From positions 1,736,001 to 1,800,000 of the forward strand of contig NC_060966.1 in assembly GCF_910589235.1 (NCBI RefSeq): 64,000 bases of DNA, in the 5' to 3' direction. The stretch is from Vespa crabro (taxonomy: Eukaryota > Arthropoda > Insecta > Hymenoptera > Vespidae). The notes below the pieces were generated by a model, which saw nothing but the letters and a program-made list of their open reading frames with translations, was not told the origin of the DNA and searched no databases. Positions 1-11,165 of this stretch are shown piece by piece. Each line of letters opens with the position of its first letter. Position 1 is the first letter of the stretch. A program made the translations under genes and the position numbers.

Positions 1-3000
1 TCTAGAATTAATGCGATGGTCGGACATGGAAATAATCCGAATAGTCGAGGGAATGTGATGCGAGTTACACTGGAACCACTGCGACGGTCGGATATGGAAA
101 TATTTCCACTATTCGGAGAAAGTCATGAGAGTGTCTAGTGAACAAATGCGACTGTCGTTCTCGAAAATATTCCGACCTGTCCAAGGAAGGTTAAGCGGTT
201 ACGTCTCGAAAAAATGCGGCAGTTTGACTTGATAATATTCTTACTTGTCAAGAGAAAGTTATGCAACTGTTTCTCGAACCAATGCGGCTGTCGAAATTGA
301 TAATACACCGACTAATCGGGGGACGTTATTCAAGAGTCACTCGAACAAATGCGGCTGACGAAATTGGAAATATTTTGACTAATCGAGATAAAGTTAGGCG
401 TGTACCTCTTTAAACAAAGCGACTGTCGGGCTTGGAAATATTCGACTGTTCTAGGGGATGTTAGGCCATTGCATCTCGAAACAATGCGGCTGTTGAACTT
501 GGAAATATTCTGACTTTCCAGAGGGTAGTTATGCAAGTGAATTGTGATCCAATGCGACCGTCGGACTTAGAAACATTCCGACAAGTCGTTGCAATGGTAT
601 GCGAGGGCCTCTAGAACCAATTCGGCTGTCGAACTTCTAAAGATTACAACAAGTCGGGCTAAACTTATGCGAGTACCTCTTGAACGAAGGAGACTGTCGG
701 TCTTGAAACTGAACCTATTAGTCAAGGTAGAGTTATGCGAGTGACTTGAGGACCAATATGACTGTGGGGCTTAATTATATTGCGAATAGTCCAGGGAAAG
801 TTATGCCAAAAACTGTTGAACTTATGCGACTTTCTGACATGGAAATATTCCAGCTAGTCAGGAGAGATTTATGCGTGTGACTTGTGAATCAATGCGACTG
901 TCGGGCTAGCAAATAATCCGACAAGTCGGGGGAAAGTTATACGATTGCTTCTAAAACAAATGCGAATGTCGGACTTGGTAATGTTCCCACAAGTCGGGGA
1001 AAGTTATTCCAGAGCCTCTCGATAAATTGCGGCTGTCGGACTAGGAAATAATTCGACTAGTCGAGAGAAAATTATACGGGTCACTCTAAGACAAATGCGA
1101 GGGTTGGGAATGGAGGTATCCCTTCTAGTCGAGGGAAAGATATGCGAGTGTCTTGTGAACCATTACGGCTGTAGAACTTGGAAATATTCTGACTAGTTGA
1201 AGAAAGTTATGCGAGTCCCACTCGAAAAAATGCAGCTTTCGTACTTGGGAATATTCAAATTTTTCGAGGGAAAGATATGCGAGTGATTCTAGATCTAATG
1301 CGTCGGGCGGACTTGAAAATAATTTCACTAGTAGCGAAAGTTATGCGAGTGACTTTAGAACATATGTGGCTGTCGTACTAGGAAATATTTTGATTAGTCA
1401 GTTGAACATTATTCGGGTGCTTTCGAACCAAAGCGAATGTCGAACTTGGAATAATTCCGACTAGACACGGAAGCGTTATTACAATGACATGTAATACAAA
1501 GCTACTGTCGGCATTTGGAATATTCCCAGTGGTTGAAGGAATGTTATGAGAGTGCCTCTCGGACCAATGTGGATGTCGGATTTGGAAATATTCCGAATAA
1601 TCGGGGGAAATTTTGCGAATGCTTTTCGAACCAAGTCAGGTGTCGAACTTTGAAATATTACGACTAATCGACGGAAGATTATGCGAAATTCTAGTTAACC
1701 AATGAGACCGTAGGTTTTGAAAAGAGGCCGACTAGTCTACGAAAGACTTGGAAGTACCTCCCGAAAGATGCGGCCTTTGGAATTGGAAATATTTCGTCTA
1801 GTTGAGTGAAAATATGTGAGCGTCAGGTGAACCAATAAGACTGGCGAGCGAGAAAGTATTCTGACTGATGGAATGGAAGTTAAGCCGAAGCCTCTCGAAA
1901 CAATGCGACTGTTGGACTAGGAAATATCCCGACAAGACGATGGAAAATAATACAAGTGCCTCTCAAACAAATGCATCTGTCGGGCTGTGAAATTATCCGA
2001 CTAGTAGTGGGGAAGCTATGCGAATGCCTCTTGATCCATTTCGGCTGTTGGATTTGGAAATATTCCGAATATTCGGTGAAATTTATGCCAGTGACTCTCG
2101 AAAAAATGCGTCTGTCTGACTAGGAAATATTCCTACCAGTTGTAGGAAAATTAAACGGATGCCTCTCAAACCAGTGAGGCTGTTGGACTTGAAAATATTT
2201 CAACTACTCGAGGGAAAGATATGCGAGTGTCTTTTAAAACAATGAAGTTGTCATGCTTGCAAATATTACTACAAGACGAGGGAGAGTTATCCGAGTGATT
2301 TTAGAAGTAATGCGAATATCATGCATGGAAATTTTCCGAATAGTTAACAGATAGATATGTGAGTAACTCTGGAACCGATACGACGGTCAGAATTGGTAAT
2401 ATCCCGACTAGTAGAGGAAAAGTTATACTAATGCCCCTCTAATCGTGCCGGCTGTTGTACTTAAAAATATTGCGTCCAGTCGGGGAAGAGTTATGCGAGT
2501 GGCTCCGGAACCAATGCTGCTGTCGGTCTGGAAAATATATTGACTACTCGAGGAAATGTTATGCGAGTGCCTCTTGGACAAACAAAACGGGCGGACTTGG
2601 ATAAATCTCGTTTAGTCGAGAAAAACTTATGCGAGTGCCACTCGATCCAATGCAGCTATAGAACTTGGAAAAATTCCGAATATTCTAAGGAAAGTTAATC
2701 GAATGCCTATCGAATCAATGCGACAGTCGGATTTGGAAATATTCCGACTAATAGGGTGAAAGTTATGCCACTCGAGAAAAAGCGACTGTCGGACATAGTA
2801 ATATTCAGAATATTCGAGGGAAAGTTATGCAATTTCCTCTCGAACCATAACGGCTGTCGGTCGTGGAAATATTTCGACTATTCTGTTGATTGTTATTCGA
2901 TTGCCACTTGAAAAATATAGATTGTCGGCTATGGTAATATTCCGATTTGTCGAAGGAAAGTTATGCGAGTCATTTGTGAACCAATGCGACTGTCGGAATT

Positions 3001-3639
3001 GAAAATGTTCCGATTAGTTGAAGAAAATTTATACGAGTTTCACTCGAATCAAAACGGCCGCCGTACTTGGAAATATTCCAACTACTACTGGGAAAGCTAT
3101 GCGAGTTCCTTCTAGGTTGTATGAGACTGTCGGACTTGGATATAATCCGACTGTCGGGGGAAATTTATGCAAGTGCCCCTCGAGCAAAAGCGAATGACGG
3201 ACCTGGAAATATTCCGACTAAACGAGTAAACGTTATTCGAGTGACTTGTGAATAAATGTGACTGTCGGGATAGGGAATATTACCTGTGGTCGTGGGAATG
3301 TTATGGGAGTGCCTCTTGAACCAATGCGATTGTTGGACTTGGAAATCTTCCGACTAGTCGAGGAAAAGTCATGCAAGGGCTACTCGAACCAATGCGACTG
3401 ACGGACATAGTAATATTCCGTCTAGTCGTGGAAATGTTAGGTAATTTCCTATCGAACCTATGCGACTGTAGTTCTTGGTTACATTCCGACTAGGCGAAAG
3501 AAAGTTATACGATTTCCTCTCGAAAATATTTTACGGATGGAAGAAGAAATAATCCGACTAGTAGGGGGAAACTTATGATAGTGCCTTTCGAACCAATGGA
3601 ACTATCGGTTTGGGAAATATTCCGTCTAATCGCGGTATG

Positions 3640-5550
3640 CTTATTCGAGTGACTAGTGTTCCACTTCGTCGGTTGGACTTGGATATATTCCGCCTATTCG
3701 ATGGAAAGTTATGCAAGTGTCTCTCGAAACAATGAGACTATCGGAATTAGAAATTTTACATTTAGACGTGGAAATCTTATACGAGTACTTCTCGATCCGA
3801 TTCTACTGTCGTACTCAGAAATACTCCGACTAGTCGAGGAAAATTCACGCGAATGCCACTAGAACCAATGCGATAGTCGTACTTAGAAAGATTCCGTCTA
3901 GTCATGGGATAGTTATTAAAGTGGCTTGTGAACCAATGTTACTGTCAAACATAGAAATATTACGGCTACCCGAGAAAAAGATATGCGAGTGACATGTGAA
4001 TCAATGCGACTGTCGGACTTGGAAATATTCCGTCTAGTAGAGGGAATGCTATGCGAGTGCCCTACGAACCAATGCGACAGTAGTAATTGGAAAAATTCCG
4101 AATAGTCGAGGGAAAGTTTTCGTGTACTTCTCGAACCGATGCATCAGTTGGATTTAGTAATATTACGACTAATAGAGGGAAATATATGCGAGGACTTCTC
4201 GAACCAATACGTGTATCGGACTTAGCAACATTACGTTTAATCGAGGAAAAGTTATGAAAGTGCCTCCCGAATCAATGCGACTATCGCTCTTGGAAATATT
4301 CCGACAAGTCGAAGGAAAGTCATGAGACTATCTGTCGAAAAAATGCGATAGTCGGATTTAGCAATATTACGTCAAATTCAGAGAAACTTATTGAGAGTTA
4401 CTAGTGAACCAATGAGACTATTTGTATTCGAAATAACTCTACTTGTCGATGGAAAGTTGTGTAAATGCCTCCCGAATCATTGGGACTATCGGATCTAGAA
4501 ATATTCTGACTAGAAGAGGGAAAGTAATGGTAGTGCTTCTCGAACCAATGCGAATATCGCACTTGAAAGGATTCCACCTAGTCGGGGAATGATATGAGAG
4601 TGCAGCTCGAACCAATGCGACTGTCGCACTTAGGAATATTTCGGCTATTTGAAGAATAGATATGTGAGTGCCTTGTCAACCAATTCGTCTTCTACACCTT
4701 GGAATATTTCGACTAGACTTGGGAATGTTATGAAAGTGCCTCAAAAACCAATGCGTCTGTAAGATCTGGAAATATTTCGATTGGACGAGGGAAAGTATCG
4801 AGTGTGCCTTTCGAAACTATGCGAATGTTCAATTATGATATATTCCGTTTATTCGAGAGAAAATTATTCAAGTGACTTGTGAACCAGGGTAACTGTCGGA
4901 CTTGGAAATATGCCGATTAGACGAGGAAAAGTTATACAAGTTTATCCCGGAACAATGAGAAAGACGGACACGGAAATATTCCGACTACACGAGGAAAGGA
5001 AATGAGAGTGCCTCCCGAAACAATGTAAATGTTGGGCTTACTAATATTTTGTCTAGTAGATGTAAAGTTATTCAAGTTCCTCCCTTAGCAATGCGACGGT
5101 CAGATTTGGAAATAATACGACTAGTCGTTGGATAGTTATGAGAGTGCCCCTCGAACAAATGTAACTGACAGAATTTGCAAATATTCCGGTAATCCGTGGG
5201 ATTTTTATGCAAATTCCTCTCATTAGGCGTTAGGCGAGTGCCTATCGAACCTATGCGCTTGTCGGATTTGAAAAGACCCCGACCAGAGAATGGAAGTTTA
5301 TGAGATTTTCTATTGAACCAATGCGATTGATGGACATAGAAATATTTGAACTAAACGAGGGAAAATTATGTGTTTTTTCTTGAACCAATGCGACCGTCGT
5401 TATAGGAAATATTCGAGGGAAAGTTTTGCAAGTGCCTCTCAATAAAATGTGAAATATTCCGACTAGTCGAGGGAAAGTTATTCCTCTCGAACCAATGCGA
5501 CTGTCGGATTTAGATATAATACGACAACTAGAGGGAAAGTTATGCTAGTG
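3640..5550. repeat. duplicated satellite segment, family X copy 1
   Basis: This stretch is a recognisable paralogue of about 23,690-25,665, and its last part also of 44,060-44,370. Monomer-specific oddities are shared in order. One is a monomer with GTATCGAGTGTGCC followed by GAAACTATGCGAATGTT. Another is a pair with GATGGACATAGAAATATTT and a truncated CGTCGTTATAGGAAATATT. Such shared irregularities cannot come from the common 68-bp consensus alone, so the blocks share descent as segments. Exact ends are uncertain because the flanks are also satellite. Confidence 0.75.
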
Positions 5551-8500
5551 CTTCCCGAAGCAATGCGACTGTGGCACCAAAAATATTCCGTCTAGACGAG
5601 GGAAGGTTATGCGAGGACTTGAAAAAAACCAATGCTAGATTCGGACTTAGCTATAATACAACTAGTCGAGGAAAAGATGTGTGGGTGCCTTTAGGATCAT
5701 TACGACTGGCAGACTTGAAAATATCTCAACTAGTCGGGGAAATTTATGTGGCTGCCTCTCGAAATAATGCGGCTGTCGTACTACGAAATATTCCGACAAG
5801 TTGAGGGAAAGTTATGCGATTGATTTTTGAACTAATGAGGCTGACGGACTATGAAATATTCCGACTAGTCGAGGTAAGGTTATACGAGTGATTCTGGAAC
5901 CAAAGCTCCTGTCGGACTTGGAAATATTCCCACTAGTCGAAGGAAAGATATACGCATGCCTCTCGAAGTAAAGTAACTGTCGGACTTGAAAAAATTCCGA
6001 GATGTAGAGGAAATGTCAGGCAAACGCCTCTTGAAACAATGAGGCTGTATGACTTGGAAACATTACGACTAATCGACGGAATGTTATGCGAGTGTCTTTA
6101 GAACCCATGGTGCTAACAGATATGAAAATATTTCTACTGGTGGAAGGAAAGTAATGTTGGTCACTTCTGCACCAAAGTGACTGTCGGGATTAGAATTATT
6201 TAGAGCAGTCATAGGAAAGTTATGCGAGTACTTATCGAAACAATGCGGCCGATGTACCCGGAAATATTCCGGCTGGCCGTTGGAAAATTATTTTGTACAC
6301 GGAAGTATTCCAGCTAGTAGCAAGAAATTTATGCGAGTGCCTCTCGAGCCAATACGGCTATCTGACGAGGAAATATTCCAAATAGTAGAGGGAAAGTAAT
6401 GCGAGGGCCTTTCAAAACAACGCCACTGGCTGACTTGAAACATTTCCATCTAGTCGGGAAAAGTAATGCGAGTGTTTATTGAATCAATGCGACGCTCAGA
6501 CATGGAAATATTCCGACTAGTCGAAGGAGAGTTTAGCGAGTGTCTCTCGGAACGAATCGTGTTTCGTTCTACGAACTATTCCGCCTATTCGAAGGAATAT
6601 TATGCGAGTGCCTCTCGAACCAATGCGCCTGTCGGAATAGAAATATACCAACTGGGCCTGGAAAGATTTGCAAGTGCCTCTTGGTCCAATGCGAATGGCG
6701 GACATGGAAATATCCCGCCTAGTTGAGGGATAGATATGCGAGTGACTTGTGAACCAATGCGACTATCGGATTTAGAATTATTACGACAAGTAGAGGGAAA
6801 GTCATGCGAGGGCCTCTCAAACAAACGCGGCTGCCGGAGTTGGAAAATTCTGACTAGTCGAGGGAAATTTTTTCGAGTGACTTGTAAACCAATGCTACTA
6901 TCGGAATTCGAAATTTTCGATTAATTGACGGAGGGTTATGTGAGTGCATTTCAAACCAATTCGACTGTCGGACTTGGTAATATCCCGACAAGTAAGGAGA
7001 GCTAAGCCAGTGATTTGAGAATCAATGCTACTACCGTGATTGGAAATATTCCGACTAATCGAGGAAAAGTTATGTGAGTGCCTCTCGAAACATAGCGACT
7101 GTCGGACTTGAAAATATTCCGTCTAGTCGTGTAATAGTAACGTTTTTGTCTCTCGAGCCTTTGCGGATGTCGAACTTAGATATATCACAACTAGACGAGG
7201 GAACGTTATGCGAGGATCTAGTGAGGCATTGTGTCTGTCTGACTTTGAAATATCCCGACTAATGGAGGGAGCGTTATACCAGAGCCTTGGGAACCAATGC
7301 GGCTGCCGGACATGGAAATATTCCAAATGGTCGAGGGAAAGAAATGTGAGTGGTTTTAGATCTAAGACCACGGTAGAAATTGGAAATATTTCCACTATTC
7401 GGGGAAAGTTATTCCAGTGCCTTTCGAGCAAATGCAGCAATCGGAACTGGGAATATTCAGACTTGACGAGGGAAATTTCTGCAAGTTGTTCTGGAATCAT
7501 TACGAAGGTCGGTTTTTGAAATATCCCGATTGGCCGTGGAAAAGTTATGCGAGTAGATTTTGATGCAATGCGACTGTCGGGCTTTGAAATATTACGACAA
7601 GTAATAGGGAATGTTATGCAAGTGCCTCTCAAACCAATGCTTCTGTTGGACTTAAAAATATTCCAACGTGTCAAGGGAAAGATATGCTAGTGTTCCTCGA
7701 ACCAATACGAATGCCAGACTAGGAAATATTCAGTCAAGTCGGGGGAACTTTATTCGAGGACCACTAAAACCAGAGCGAATGTCACACTTGGAATCATTCA
7801 CTGTAAAAGAGGAAACGTTATTCGAGTGCTATATTAACGAAAGCGATTTTCAGTCTTGGCAATAACCAGTGGTCGAGCGAAAGTTATGAGAGTGAATCTT
7901 GAACCAATGCAGATGTTGGACTTGGCGAGGGAAATTTCAACTAGGCGAGGGAAAGCAATGCGAGTAACTTGTGAACCAATGGGTCGGCGGGGCTTGGAAA
8001 AATCCCGATTAGTGAAGGAAAATTATGCGAGTTGTACTCAAACCAATGCGACAGTCTGACATAGAAATATGCAAACTACTCCAAGGAGAGTTATGTGAGT
8101 TTCTTATGAACCAGTGCGACTGTCGGGCTTAGAAATATTATGATTATTAGAGGCAAAGTTATTTGTGTGCTTCTCGATCCATTTCGGCTGACGGACTTAG
8201 ATATATTCTAACTAGTTGAGGGAATCTTATACATGGAATTATAGAACTATTGCGACGGTTCTACATGTAAATATTTCTACTAATCACGGAAAGTTATGCA
8301 CTTGCTTCTTGATCAAATACGGCTGTCGTGCTTGATAATATTCCGACATTCCAAGGGAATCTATTCCGATTGCCATTCGAACCAAAGCGACTGGCGTACT
8401 CGGAAACAATCCGATTAATCAAGGCAAAGTTATGAAAGTGACTTGTAATCCAAAACGACTGTTGGACTCAGAAATTTTACTGCTGGTCGAGGGAAAATTA

Positions 8501-9530
8501 TGAGAGTGATTCTCGAAACAATGCAGATGTTGGACTTGGAAATATTACTACTAGTCGAGAGGAACTTATGCGAGTGATTTTAGAGCTAATGCAACGGTCA
8601 GACTTGGAAATATTCTGAATAAATCGCTGGAAAGATATGCAAGTGGCTGTCAAAGCAATGCATTAGTCGGACCAGGAAAAATGCGGACTAGACGAGGGAA
8701 AGGTATACGAGTGCCTGTCGAATAAATCCAGCTGTATATAATGAAAACATAGCGATTAGTCGAAGGAAAGGCACGCTAGTGCCTCTAGAAACAATGCAGC
8801 TGTCTTACTTGGATCTATTAAGACTAGTCGAGAGTAAGATTTGAGAGTGATTCTAGCACAAATATGACGGTCGGACATGGAAATATCCCGACTAGTCGAG
8901 GGAAATTAATGCGTGTGCCTCCAGGACCAATACGACTGTCGGAATTTAAATAATTCGACTAATCTAGGTAAATATATGCAAGTGATACTGGAAATAATTC
9001 GGCTGTCGAACTTGGAATTATGCCGACAAGACGATGGAATGTTATGCAAGTGACATAGGAAACACTGCGCCCGCCGTACATGTAAACATCCCGCCTTTTC
9101 GAGAGAAAGTTGTGCGAGTGACTATCGGAACAATTCGAATGTCGTAATTGGAAAAATACCGACTAGTAACGTGAAAGTAATGCGAGTGAATATGAAAGCA
9201 ATACCACTATCGGACTTGGAAATTATCAGACTAGTCGAGTGGAATTTATGCGGTCGCTGTCGAATCAAAGCGGCTGTCAATCTTAGAATTTTTCCGACTA
9301 GACGGGAGAAAATTATTCGAATGCCACATGGACAATTACGACTGCGGTATTTGGGAATAACCCGCCTTATCGAAAGATAGTTATGCGAGTTCCTCTCGAT
9401 ACAATGCGGCTGTCACAATTGGAAGTATTCAATCTGGTCGATAGAAAGTTATGTGACTGGTTAACAAAACAATACGAATGTCTGAGATAGAAATATTCTG
9501 ACTAGCCAACGGATAGTTATGAGAGTATCA

Positions 9531-9575
9531 TTCAAACTAAAGCCAATCAAACTAAAACCACTCAAACTAAAAGGA
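9531..9575. repeat. local short tandem TCAAACTAAA expansion
   Basis: Within one satellite monomer the segment containing TCAAACTAAA is repeated about three times with a period near 16 bp. The same expansion appears at about 10,094-10,140, 49,634-49,665 and 50,388-50,432. In single form it occurs at 10,660, 37,996 and 50,946. It marks one particular monomer type of the higher-order repeat. Confidence 0.7.
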
Positions 9576-10857
9576 CCTGGAAAGATACCTACAATTCGAG
9601 GGAGAGTTAGGCGAGTGACTTGTGTACCAATACAACCGCCAATATGGGAAACATCCCGACATGTAAAGAGAGAGATATGCGAGTGATTTGTGAACCAAAG
9701 CGGCTGTTGGACAGGGAAACATTCCGACTAGACGAAGAAAAGTTACGCCATTGTCGCTCGGACCAATATGACTGTCAGAATAAATAGTATTCCTCCTAGT
9801 AGAAGGAAAGTTATGTGAGTGTCTTTCGAACCGATGCGGTTGCCGGATTCTGAAATATTCGTACTGTTCCGGGGAAGATTTTTCAAGTGCATCTCGGAAT
9901 AATGCGACTGTAGAGCTTGGAAGTATCCCGCCTAATCGGAAGGTAATTATGCAAATGTCTCTCGAAACAATGCGGCTGTCGGAATTGGAAGTATTCCAAC
10001 TGGTCGACAGAAAAATTATGTGAATGGTTAACGGAAAAATACGATTGTCAGAAAGAGAAATATTTGATCTAGTCAAGGGAACCTTATGAGAGTGCCAATC
10101 AAACTAAAGCCAATCAAACGAAAGGCATTCAAACTAAGAGGACTTGGAAAGATACCTTCAATTCTGGGGAGCGTTATGCGAATGATTTGTGAACCAATGC
10201 GCCTGTCGGATATACTAATAGTTCTACAAGTCGAGGAAATGTTATGCTAGTATCTATGAAACAATTACGATATTTCTATATGGGCATAATCCGACTAGTC
10301 GAGGGTTAGTTATGCGAGTTACTTATCAACAGATGTGACTGTCTTTCTTGAAACTATCCTGACTTGTCAATATAGAGTAATGCAAATATCTTGGGAACCA
10401 ATCCGACTGTTCGACATAAAATTATTCCGACCAGTCCAGGAAAGGTTATGCAAATTGCATTCAAAACAAAACGTCTGTCTTTTTTGGAAATATTCCGACT
10501 AGTCGAGTGAAATTAATGCGTGTGACTCTGGACCCTATACGACAGACGGCCTTGGAAATATTCTAATTTGTCGATAGAAAGTTTTTCGACTGCATATCAT
10601 AACGATACGTTTGTCGGACTGAGAAATGTTCTAACTAGTCGAGGAGAACTTATGAGAGTGCCACTCAAACTAAAACGATTGTCGGACCAGGGAAAATACC
10701 TACAATTCGAAAGAGAATTATGCGAATGACTTGTGAACCAATGAGACAGTCAGACTTGAAAATATTCCGACTAGTCGAGTGAAAGATATGCGAGTGCGTC
10801 TCGATCAAATACGACTGTCGGACTTAGATATGCTATAACTTGTCAAGGGAAAGTTAT

Positions 10858-11165
10858 GCGATTAAACCCTTGCCATCGGCTGCTTTCGCATTTGTGAGTA
10901 CCTGTAACTCGGTACAAATCTATCGTTTCGCAATTACTTTTCCGTATAGAATATAAAGTAAATATACAGAATTTTTGATACCGATTTGTTGTATGTAATA
11001 CTACTAATTTGACGTAAGGATACAAATTATATAAATTTTATATATCCACGCAACGTGGACACCAACTTCTACGACGATTTAGATATCTCCCCGCTACGGC
11101 GACACAGATTTCGACAACGATTTAAATATGTCCCCGTTACGAGGACACCAACAGCAATGGGTTAA
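10858..11165. repeat. non-satellite insert with three hairpin units, copy A
   Basis: A block of about 300 bp that does not resemble the 68-bp satellite. The left part is AT-rich, starting near TTGCCATCGGCTGCTTTCG. The right part holds three tandem units with a 43-bp period, with hairpins starting at 11,045, 11,088 and 11,129. The stems flank a 3-nt loop: TCCACG-CAA-CGTGGA; TCCCCG-CTA-CGGCGA, with one mismatch; TGTCCCCG-TTA-CGAGGACA, with one mismatch. The units are linked by a conserved ACGATTTAGATAT-like spacer. No open frame or tRNA-like fold is evident. It may be the end of an unrecognised mobile element or a SINE-like piece. Its origin is unknown. Confidence 0.8.

Larger units (their letters stand above)
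8905..11165. repeat. duplicated satellite segment, copy A (pairs with 49,018-51,926)
   Basis: This segment is collinear with 49,018-51,926. Shared markers in order are a GACAAGACGATGGAA monomer, a monomer with CCGTACATGTAAA, the GACTAGTAACGTGAAAG monomer, two expanded TCAAACTAAA stretches, and finally the 300-bp hairpin-bearing insert. From 10,655 it is also collinear with 37,988 onward. Copy A lacks about three monomers present in the partner (49,710-49,910). This indicates a deletion here or a gain there. Confidence 0.75.

Noticed and set aside
7123..7674. 183-codon open frame on the minus strand as a gene
   Set aside because: It lies wholly in the satellite, its translation repeats with the 68-bp period through changing frames, and homologous segments at 47-48 kb do not keep it open.
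11045..11147. CRISPR-like or tRNA-like structure for the three hairpin units
   Set aside because: Only three 43-bp units with conserved spacers and variable stems, the opposite of CRISPR. There is no cloverleaf or anticodon arm.
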